6,054 nt of DNA from assembly GCA_001797905.1 (NCBI GenBank), contig MGQS01000010.1, positions 350 to 6,403 of the forward strand, given 5' to 3'. A model generated the notes under the pieces. The model made no database searches, was not told the DNA's origin, and worked only from the letters and a program-made list of their open reading frames with translations. A program made the translations under genes and the position numbers. Of this stretch, positions 1 to 4,903 are shown one piece after another; the stretch's first letter is position 1, and each line of letters starts with the position of its first letter. This DNA comes from Deltaproteobacteria bacterium RBG_16_54_11. GTDB lineage: Bacteria; Desulfobacterota; B13-G15; RBG-16-54-18.

Positions 1-65
1 CGGCACATGCTTTCGGGATTACAGGTTTTTCTTTGAAAAATAAACCTGACAAGGAGGGAATGACC

Positions 66-506
66 ATGGAAGATACATGGAAAATGGTGCAGAAGCACCT
101 GGGTTATAGCGATGAGGAAATGCAGATATTCCGGGCCAACCCCAGGAACGAAGATGTTTTGTCTAAAACGGCTTTCATGCTGAATAAAACGATCGTTGCG
201 GAAGTTATAGAATCACATGGTTGCGACAGCGGGCATAAAATCGGTGACAAGTTTTATTTTGACGGCCGCGGTGTCAGCCTTTTAGCAAAATTAGGACCGA
301 GCAGGGTTTGTATTTTCGCCTTGCATTCGGTTGCTCTGGCCATGCCGGCACTTGCCGAGCTTATGTATGCCGGTGTTGATCCCAATACGATGAGGTTCAA
401 AAGGTTCGGTTGCGTTGATGTTGGCGTACGGTGCGGCGGTTGGGGACATATCGTCATGGAAGTTAAGGTTGAGGATCGAAAGGTGCCTGATGAAAAGCGA
501 AAATAA
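66..506 (+). CDS. TIGR04076-like small cysteine-rich protein, copy 1
   Basis: Function unknown. The 146-residue product resembles the uncharacterised TIGR04076 family: the motif SHGCDSGHKIGDKFYF at about residues 50-65, then an ALHS segment, YAGVDPN, and a closing GC-x6-CGGWG block. Four cysteines (53, 82, 116, 123) are shared with the neighbouring paralogue and could bind a metal or form disulfides, which is inference. An N-terminal part of about 45 residues (containing NPRN and NKTIV) precedes the family core as I remember it. No signal peptide or membrane segment is seen, so it is probably cytoplasmic. The frame is open from a TTG at 33, but AAGGAGG at 51-57 lies 8 bases before the ATG at 66, which makes 66 the best start; the ATG at 60 is only 2 bases from that site. 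The family call is from memory of its motifs. Confidence 0.82.
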   Translation: MEDTWKMVQKHLGYSDEEMQIFRANPRNEDVLSKTAFMLNKTIVAEVIESHGCDSGHKIGDKFYFDGRGVSLLAKLGPSRVCIFALHSVALAMPALAELMYAGVDPNTMRFKRFGCVDVGVRCGGWGHIVMEVKVEDRKVPDEKRK

Positions 507-508
507 GG

Positions 509-536
509 ATGGGTTCGAACGCCCATATTTGGGTTC
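509..536 (+). other. Overlapping small inverted repeats between the two paralogues
   Basis: Just after the stop of the first paralogue, ATGGG (509-513) can pair with CCCAT (522-526). Alternatively GAAC plus CCCA (517-525) can pair with TGGGTTC (530-536), leaving a two-base bulge. The two foldings exclude each other. No run of T follows, so this is not a convincing intrinsic terminator. It could be a weak intercistronic RNA structure or chance. Confidence 0.25.
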
Positions 537-577
537 TCATACATTGCAACCATAAATAGACTTAAGGAGGAAATAAA

Positions 578-1015
578 ATGAAAATTAACGAAGAGGTATG
601 GAATTTCTATCAGAAGCATTTAGGCTACACAGATGACGAGATAAAAAGATTCATGGAAAATCCGAGAAATATAGATGTCATTTCCAAGGCGCCCGCGTTG
701 ATGAATAAGACGATTGTGGTAGAGATCATGGATTCCCATGGGTGTAATAGTCAGCATAAGGCGGGTGATAAATTCTATTTCGATGGGTCAGGCAATCTAT
801 TGACCAAGCTCTGCCCTAAAAGGATCTGTTTCGGGGCATTGCATTCAATGTCGCCATTGATTTCTATGGCTCATGAGCTCTTCTATGCGGGTATCGACCC
901 TAATGATATGCGGTTCAAGAGGGTAGGATGCTTCGACGTGGGGGTGCAATGTGGCGGTTGGGGCCGTATCGTTATGGAATTACGGGTAGAGGACCGCAAG
1001 AATCCGGATAAATAA
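578..1015 (+). CDS. TIGR04076-like small cysteine-rich protein, copy 2
   Basis: Function unknown. This is the tandem paralogue of the gene just upstream. The 145-residue product aligns over nearly its whole length with about 83 identities in 131 positions counted by hand, about 63%. It shares QKHLGY, NPRN, NKTIV, SHGC, GDKFYFDG, ALHS, MRFKR and CGGWG. The four common cysteines are at 56, 84, 118 and 125; a fifth, Cys79, replaces a glycine of the first copy. The first copy has GHK and this one QHK in the GHK-x-GD signature. AAGGAGG at 564-570, 7 bases before the ATG, fixes the start. The 71-base gap and same orientation suggest one transcript. The protein divergence implies an old duplication with both copies kept under selection, because the cysteines and core motifs remain intact. 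Confidence 0.85.
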   Translation: MKINEEVWNFYQKHLGYTDDEIKRFMENPRNIDVISKAPALMNKTIVVEIMDSHGCNSQHKAGDKFYFDGSGNLLTKLCPKRICFGALHSMSPLISMAHELFYAGIDPNDMRFKRVGCFDVGVQCGGWGRIVMELRVEDRKNPDK

Positions 1016-1044
1016 AAAGAGGGAGAGAAAAGAGGTGGAAGAAC

Positions 1045-1251
1045 ATGGAGCGCGTGAGAGAAATATTGATACAATACGCGAAAGCTGATTTTTCTCAGAG
1101 GATCTATTTGTTCTTGCAGTTCCCCGGTCTGAGGGATGTTTTTCAAGAGATTGAGCGCAAAAGATATTATTTGTTCCCTCTTCAATCGAACGGCATAGCG
1201 AGGGAAGATGTACTGTGCTCGTATTGTTCCTCAGTTGGATCAGCGAGATAA
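1045..1251 (+). CDS. Short orphan protein, 68 residues
   Basis: Not recognised. The frame has a plausible ribosome binding site (AGAGGTGG at 1031-1038, 6 bases before the ATG) and begins 29 bases after the preceding stop, so it could be co-transcribed with the paralogue pair. Residues 1-40 read like a normal soluble helical protein (segments ILIQYAKADFSQRIYLFLQF and LRDVFQEIERKR). The last 20 residues, which include a CSYC pair, look less ordered. It may be a genuine small protein, or the start of a longer gene truncated by a frameshift; no continuation was recognised in the next 125 bases. Homologues ending near residue 40-45 or extending beyond 68 would decide this. Confidence 0.45.
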   Translation: MERVREILIQYAKADFSQRIYLFLQFPGLRDVFQEIERKRYYLFPLQSNGIAREDVLCSYCSSVGSAR

Positions 1252-1376
1252 AGCGATTGAAAAAATCGGAGTGGATTGGTAGGGTTAAAACGAGCTTTGA
1301 ATGAGGTCCCAGGCAAACTTTGCGGTGACGACGTCTAGCTTTGCCGGAGACTATGATTTTTTAAGGAGGCATACAT

Positions 1377-1898
1377 ATGGAAGGATGGACCGAAGAAGAG
1401 ATTAGGAACAAGGAGTTAATGGCGCCATGCGGCCTATACTGTGGTGCATGCGGGGTTTACATAGCCACGAGGGACGGAAATGCGAAATTCAGGGCTATCA
1501 TGGGGAACCTCTATGGAACGAAACCCGAAGAGACGGCATGTTTGGGGTGTATGCAGATCGATCCGCCGCGGAAGATCTATGGTTTTTGCAGGCAATGCCC
1601 GATAAGGAGCTGCGTAAAATCAAAGGGGTTTTATTCGTGCCATCAGTGCGGGGACTGGCCATGCACCATGATAGAGAATTTCGGCTTTGCCACCGGCGTC
1701 AGAGTAATGAAAAGCACGATTCCTCTATGGCGAGCTAAAGTAGCCGAGCATGGTGATGAGAAGGGCAGCGTAGAATGGGCCCGGGCAGAATGTGCCCGCT
1801 ATCATTGTCCGACCTGCGGCAAACCGCTTTTCAGAGGGGCGCAACGCTGCAGGGCATGCAACAAACCAGTAGCCGATGAATTGGACGGCGTTCTCTGA
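1377..1898 (+). CDS. DUF3795 domain protein with C-terminal zinc ribbon
   Basis: A 173-residue protein of unknown function. Residues 15-100 carry the cysteine pattern of DUF3795: APCGLYCGAC (Cys18, 22, 25), CLGC (55, 58), CRQCPIRSC (71, 74, 79) and CHQCGDWPC (88, 91, 96). Residues 144-161 form a separate zinc-ribbon-like pair of knuckles, CPTC then CRAC. With Cys139 this makes 16 cysteines, fitting several bound zinc ions or possibly an iron-sulfur cluster; the metal is inference. There is no signal peptide or membrane segment. AAGGAGG at 1363-1369, 7 bases before the ATG, makes the start clear. DUF3795 proteins are common in anaerobic bacteria and archaea, from general knowledge, but have no established reaction. 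The gene stands alone, with 125 bases before it and 440 bases after it. Confidence 0.88.
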   Translation: MEGWTEEEIRNKELMAPCGLYCGACGVYIATRDGNAKFRAIMGNLYGTKPEETACLGCMQIDPPRKIYGFCRQCPIRSCVKSKGFYSCHQCGDWPCTMIENFGFATGVRVMKSTIPLWRAKVAEHGDEKGSVEWARAECARYHCPTCGKPLFRGAQRCRACNKPVADELDGVL

Positions 1899-2019
1899 AT
1901 TTTTTAGTGCGGGGGTGCAGCCGGCTTTGCCTTCAACAGACGCTTAGTGCGTTGCAGATGAGGATTATTAAGGGGGCGTTGTTACCGGCGTTGTTTTTGT
2001 GGGCACTAACTGCGTTCCT

Positions 2020-2098
2020 GGGCTGGGGGCGCCAACCCACCCGAATCTCACAGCCTTTGAGCTGTTGAGTCCAGGGGTTCGGGGTATAGTACTATCCC
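2020..2098 (+). other. Three consecutive small hairpins, possible structured RNA
   Basis: Three potential stem-loops follow one another. GGGCTGG (2020-2026) faces CCAACCC (2032-2038) with one mismatch. CTCACAGC (2047-2054) faces GCTG-T-TGAG (2061-2069) with one bulged T and a 6-base loop. GGG-T-ATA around the perfect palindrome ATAGTACTAT (2086-2095) faces TATCCC. They may belong to a structured non-coding RNA, a decayed repeat element, or be chance in a GC-rich spacer. No known riboswitch or RNA class was recognised. Confidence 0.25.
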
Positions 2099-2115
2099 AT
2101 TCAGGAAGCAAAAAA

Positions 2116-2184
2116 CTCGCCTTTGGTGCGATCTTTGTTTCAAAATCCAGTCAAAGGCGGGATAAAGTCCCGCCCTTGGCGGGG
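2116..2184 (+). promoter_or_regulatory. Nested, mutually exclusive stems (attenuator-like layout)
   Basis: CGCCTTTG (2118-2125) pairs perfectly with CAAAGGCG (2152-2159). GGCGGGA (2156-2162) pairs perfectly with TCCCGCC (2168-2174) across a 5-base loop. CCCGCC (2169-2174) can instead pair with GGCGGG (2178-2183) across a 3-base loop. The middle stem competes with both others, so folding is either first plus third or second alone, as in attenuators. No T-run follows the last stem, and the region lies upstream of the predicted nuo promoter, so it could act only on a transcript coming from upstream. Bidirectional termination or a decayed mobile repeat are alternatives. Confidence 0.35.
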
Positions 2185-2238
2185 TAGTTTACGTTCACAA
2201 AGTTACCCGAAATTACTCCCCAAAATTACGATTTCCCC

Positions 2239-2267
2239 TTGACAATTGTGGATCGATAGGATATGAG
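2239..2267 (+). promoter_or_regulatory. Sigma-70-type promoter of the nuo operon
   Basis: A perfect -35 hexamer TTGACA (2239-2244) is followed after exactly 17 bases by TATGAG (2262-2267), which matches four of six positions of TATAAT. Transcription would begin near 2274-2275, giving a leader of about 65 bases before the nuoA ATG. It is the best promoter-like sequence seen in the window and lies directly before the operon, so it is the likely nuo promoter. Confidence 0.7.
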
Positions 2268-2282
2268 AACAGGCGTTGTAAA

Positions 2283-2297
2283 CACGCCCCGGGCGTG
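2283..2297. promoter_or_regulatory. Palindromic candidate operator
   Basis: CACGCCC, one central C, then GGGCGTG form a 15-bp inverted repeat without mismatch. It sits about 8 to 23 bases downstream of the predicted transcription start and 41 bases before nuoA, a typical place for a repressor operator. As RNA the loop would be too short for the whole stem to form, so a dimeric DNA-binding protein is the simpler reading. The regulator is unknown. Confidence 0.5.
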
Positions 2298-2338
2298 GCG
2301 TCGTCATCCTCAAATTCCTATACCATAGGGGAGAACTG

Positions 2339-2695
2339 ATGCTCAACACATACGTGCCTGTCTTGTTTTTAATCGGACTCGCCGTTTTCTTTGCTGTCTT
2401 TGCCGTCGGTGTCTCGCACCTCTTAGGGCCCCGAAGGGTTAATCCGGTCAAGGCCTCACCCTATGAATGCGGGATGATCACCCTCGGGCCCACCCATCAG
2501 GCCGTCCCCATCAAGTACTACATCATCGCCATGCTCTTCCTCGTCTTCGATTTGGAGGTGGTCTTCCTCTACCCCTGGGCAATAGTCTTCCGTAAGCTCG
2601 GGGTATTCGGTTTTGTGGAGATGATGATCTTCGTCTTCATCCTCCTTATCGGTTTCATCTATGTTTGGAAAAAAGGAGCCCTAGAATGGGAATAG
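2339..2695 (+). CDS. nuoA: NADH-quinone oxidoreductase subunit A
   Basis: A small membrane subunit of respiratory complex I; it helps form the junction between the membrane arm and the quinone-reducing peripheral arm. The 118-residue product has three hydrophobic segments, at about 5-29, 60-83 and 88-110, as expected for NuoA. It carries the family hallmarks SPYECGM in the first loop and FDLEVVFLYPWA in the second helix, whose acidic residues are conserved in NuoA. Length is normal. AGGGGAG at 2327-2333 lies 5 bases before the ATG. It is the first gene of the operon, behind the promoter at 2239-2267, and its last codons overlap the start of nuoB, which suggests coupled translation. A weak stem CCTAT/ATAGG (2317-2329) touches the ribosome binding site. 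Confidence 0.96.
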   Translation: MLNTYVPVLFLIGLAVFFAVFAVGVSHLLGPRRVNPVKASPYECGMITLGPTHQAVPIKYYIIAMLFLVFDLEVVFLYPWAIVFRKLGVFGFVEMMIFVFILLIGFIYVWKKGALEWE

Positions 2696-3201
2696 AGGTC
2701 AAGCTCGGTGATAACATCGTTACGGCCTCCCTCAGCAAACTGGTCAACTGGGCGCGCAAGAACTCCATCTGGCCGGTAACCTTCGGCCTGGCCTGCTGCG
2801 CCCTGGAGATGATGGTCACCAGTTCTGCAACCTACGACATCGCCCGGTTTGGTGCCGAGGTGTTTCGGCCCTCCCCCAGGCAGTCCGACCTCATGATCGT
2901 GTCGGGGACGGTCACTAAGAAGATGGCCCCCATGGTCAAGAGGATCTACGAGCAGATGCCCGAGCCCAAGTGGGTGATTGCCTACGGCGCCTGCGCCTGC
3001 TCAGGGGGGATCTTCCAGACCTACAACGTCGTGCAGGGGGTGGACCAGATCATCCCCGTCGACGTCTATGTGCCGGGGTGCCCCCCCAGACCTGAGGCCC
3101 TCCTGACGGCCCTGATCAAGCTGCAGGAGAAGATCTCTACGGAGAGCCTCCTGGACCGAAAGGACGAGATTCGCCCCCTGAGGGTTGAGGAGATCCGGTA
3201 G
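2686..3201 (+). CDS. nuoB: NADH-quinone oxidoreductase subunit B
   Basis: The complex I subunit holding iron-sulfur cluster N2, the last electron carrier before quinone, in the peripheral arm on the cytoplasmic face. The 171-residue product has the expected N2 ligands: adjacent Cys37 and Cys38 in GLACCALEMM, Cys103 in YGACACSGG, and Cys132 in VPGCPPRPE. An additional Cys105 lies beside the third ligand. The motifs FRPSPRQSDLMIVSGTVT and YNVVQGVDQIIPVDVYVPG are typical of the family. A TTG at 2665 would extend it by seven residues, but AAGGAG at 2673-2678, 7 bases before the ATG at 2686, favours the shorter form. The gene overlaps nuoA by 10 bases and ends 10 bases before nuoCD. Confidence 0.97.
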   Translation: MGIEVKLGDNIVTASLSKLVNWARKNSIWPVTFGLACCALEMMVTSSATYDIARFGAEVFRPSPRQSDLMIVSGTVTKKMAPMVKRIYEQMPEPKWVIAYGACACSGGIFQTYNVVQGVDQIIPVDVYVPGCPPRPEALLTALIKLQEKISTESLLDRKDEIRPLRVEEIR

Positions 3202-3211
3202 GAGAGATCGT

Positions 3212-4903
3212 ATGCGGAATGCGCAGATCACCCCTCGGAAGCTGAAAGAAAAGTTCCCTGACGCTATTCTCGATACCCTTTCATTCCGGGAGGAGGAGAC
3301 GGTGGTGGTCAAGAAGGAGGCAATCCTCCCCATCTGCCGCTTCCTCGCCCAAGAGCCTGCCCTCTCGTATGATTTCCTCACCGATATCTGCGGCGTCGAT
3401 TATCCGGACAGAGAGAAGCGATTTGAGCTGGTCTATCACCTCTACTCCATGGGGCGCAACACGAGGTTGCGTCTCAAGACCGCAGTGGGTGAGGGGGAGG
3501 CCCTCTCTACGGTGGAGTCGGTCTGGAAGGCTGCTACCTGGTTTGAGCGAGAGGCCTACGATATGTTCGGCCTCACCTTTGAGGGGCACCATGACCTGCG
3601 CCGGCTATTGACCTGGGATGGATACAAGGGTCATCCCCTGCGCAAGGACTTCCCCGTTAAGGGCGAGGATTTCGAGCACTATGAGGTCCCGGCAATGCCG
3701 CCGGACGCCTTTTCCACGATGCCGGAGGAGGCTGGGGGCGAGCGGGAGATGATTTTGAACATGGGTCCCCAACACCCGGCCACCCACGGGGTGTTGCGGG
3801 TGGTCCTGAAGCTGGATGGCGAGATAATCCGCGATGCGGTGCCCTACGTGGGGCACCTGCACCGGGGCGTGGAGAAGCTGGCGGAGCAGATGACCTATAC
3901 GCAGGCCATCACCCTTACCGACCGTCTGGACTACACCGCAGGCATATGCAATAACCTGTCGTATGTCCTGACCGTTGAGAAGCTCCTGGGTATCGAGGCC
4001 CCCAAACGGGCCCAGTACATCCGGGTGATGATGGCTGAGTTGCAGCGCATCGCAGCCCACCTGCTGTGGCTCGCCACCCATGCCCTGGACATGGGGGCCA
4101 TGACCGTCCTGTTCTATTGCTTTCGAGAGCGGGAAACGGTCATCGACATCCTCGAGGATATCACCGGGGCGAGGTTGACCCCCAGCTTTCTGCGCATCGG
4201 GGGCCTGGCTGCCGATCTCCCCGACGGCGTCGAGGCGAAGATCAAGGCCTTTCTCGATGACTTCCCCCGCCGCATGCGCGAATATGAGACGCTTCTTACC
4301 AAGAATATCATTTGGCTGAAGAGGACCAAGGACGTGGGGGTCATCAGCCCCGAGAAGGCCATCAATTGGGGTCTCACCGGCCCGGTCATCAGGGGTTCAG
4401 GGGTCAACTGGGACATCCGCAAGGCCTTTCCCTATTCGAGCTATGATGAGTTCGCCTTTGAGATCCCCATCGGGGAGCATGGCGACGTCTACGACCGCTA
4501 CCTCGTGCGCCTGGAGGAGATGAGGCAGTCCGCCCGGATCGTCCGGCAGGCCCTGCAGGGGCTCCCCAAGGGCAAGGTCCGCGTTGCTGATCCCCGCGTG
4601 ACGCCGCCGGCAAAGGAGGAGTTGGGGAAAGAGATTAACGCCGTGATCCGCCACTTCAAGCTCATGTCCGAGGGGATATCACCGCCCCCGGGAGAGGTCT
4701 ACTGCAGCGTCGAGAACCCCAAGGGGGAGCTCGGGTGGTATCTGGTGAGCGATGGGACGAACCGGCCTTATCGGTATAGGATCCACACCCCCAGCTTTGT
4801 GAACGTGGCGGTCTTGCCGGAGATGATTAAGGGGCTTCTGGTGGCCGATGTGGTGGCCGTCATCGGGAGCATTGATATCGTATTGGGGGAGATAGATAGG
4901 TGA
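3212..4903 (+). CDS. nuoCD: Fused NADH-quinone oxidoreductase subunits C and D
   Basis: Both peripheral-arm subunits are in one 563-residue chain. Residues 1 to about 150 are NuoC (30 kDa subunit family), with the signature FEREAYDMFGLTFEGH near 111-126 and then GHPLRKDFPV. A linker of about 30 residues rich in Glu and Pro leads to NuoD (49 kDa family) from Met180: NMGPQHPATHG with His188 and His192, GHLHRGVEKLAEQ, DRLDY, and the C-terminal GELGWYLVSDG and DVVAVIGSIDIVLGEIDR. The histidine loop and the DRLDY tyrosine correspond to the quinone-binding site known from complex I structures. NuoD families lack the Ni-Fe cysteines of related hydrogenases, and none are seen here. AGGAG at 3200-3204, 7 bases before the ATG, fixes the start against an upstream TTG at 3185. 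Fused NuoCD is known in enterobacteria and elsewhere; many bacteria keep the two separate. Confidence 0.96.
   Translation: MRNAQITPRKLKEKFPDAILDTLSFREEETVVVKKEAILPICRFLAQEPALSYDFLTDICGVDYPDREKRFELVYHLYSMGRNTRLRLKTAVGEGEALSTVESVWKAATWFEREAYDMFGLTFEGHHDLRRLLTWDGYKGHPLRKDFPVKGEDFEHYEVPAMPPDAFSTMPEEAGGEREMILNMGPQHPATHGVLRVVLKLDGEIIRDAVPYVGHLHRGVEKLAEQMTYTQAITLTDRLDYTAGICNNLSYVLTVEKLLGIEAPKRAQYIRVMMAELQRIAAHLLWLATHALDMGAMTVLFYCFRERETVIDILEDITGARLTPSFLRIGGLAADLPDGVEAKIKAFLDDFPRRMREYETLLTKNIIWLKRTKDVGVISPEKAINWGLTGPVIRGSGVNWDIRKAFPYSSYDEFAFEIPIGEHGDVYDRYLVRLEEMRQSARIVRQALQGLPKGKVRVADPRVTPPAKEELGKEINAVIRHFKLMSEGISPPPGEVYCSVENPKGELGWYLVSDGTNRPYRYRIHTPSFVNVAVLPEMIKGLLVADVVAVIGSIDIVLGEIDR

Larger units (their letters stand above)
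1899..2338. other. 440-base intergenic region before the nuo operon
   Basis: No convincing protein gene or tRNA is seen. A T6 run at 1900-1905 directly follows the stop of the DUF3795 gene but has no stem before it. The stretch contains a 9-base direct repeat GGCGTTGTT (1975-1983 and 1987-1995), a series of small hairpins from about 2020 to 2098, nested alternative stems at 2116-2184, and the nuo promoter and palindrome at 2239-2297. The composition shifts from the lower-GC upstream genes to the GC-rich operon across this region. Confidence 0.7.

Noticed and set aside
254..619. Minus-strand frame across the two paralogues
   Set aside because: It runs antisense through both conserved cysteine-protein genes; a similar antisense frame occurs at 883-1185 opposite the same motif, which shows it is a by-product of the repeated coding sequence.
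1254..1268. CGATT-gaaaa-AATCG hairpin as a terminator after the short orphan frame
   Set aside because: The stem is only five AT-rich base pairs and no T-run follows on the + strand.
1312..1345. GGCAAA/TTTGCC inverted repeat before the DUF3795 gene as an operator or terminator
   Set aside because: It is only six base pairs with a 22-base loop, and no convincing -35/-10 pair was found around it (TATGAT at 1352 has no matching -35).
1427..1738. 103-codon + strand frame inside the DUF3795 gene
   Set aside because: It is out of frame with the DUF3795 cysteine motifs, has no ribosome binding site of its own, and shows no family features.
2010..2110. Possible tRNA or known riboswitch in the hairpin stretch
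   Set aside because: No T-loop consensus (GGTTCGAATCC type), no cloverleaf pairing, and no riboswitch core motif could be recognised.
1999..2187. 62-codon + strand frame in the intergenic region
   Set aside because: It starts with GTG without a good ribosome binding site and lies across the hairpin-rich stretch. The product has no recognisable feature.
3605..4081. 158-codon minus-strand frame inside nuoCD
   Set aside because: It is a shadow of the strongly conserved NuoC/NuoD reading frame on the other strand.
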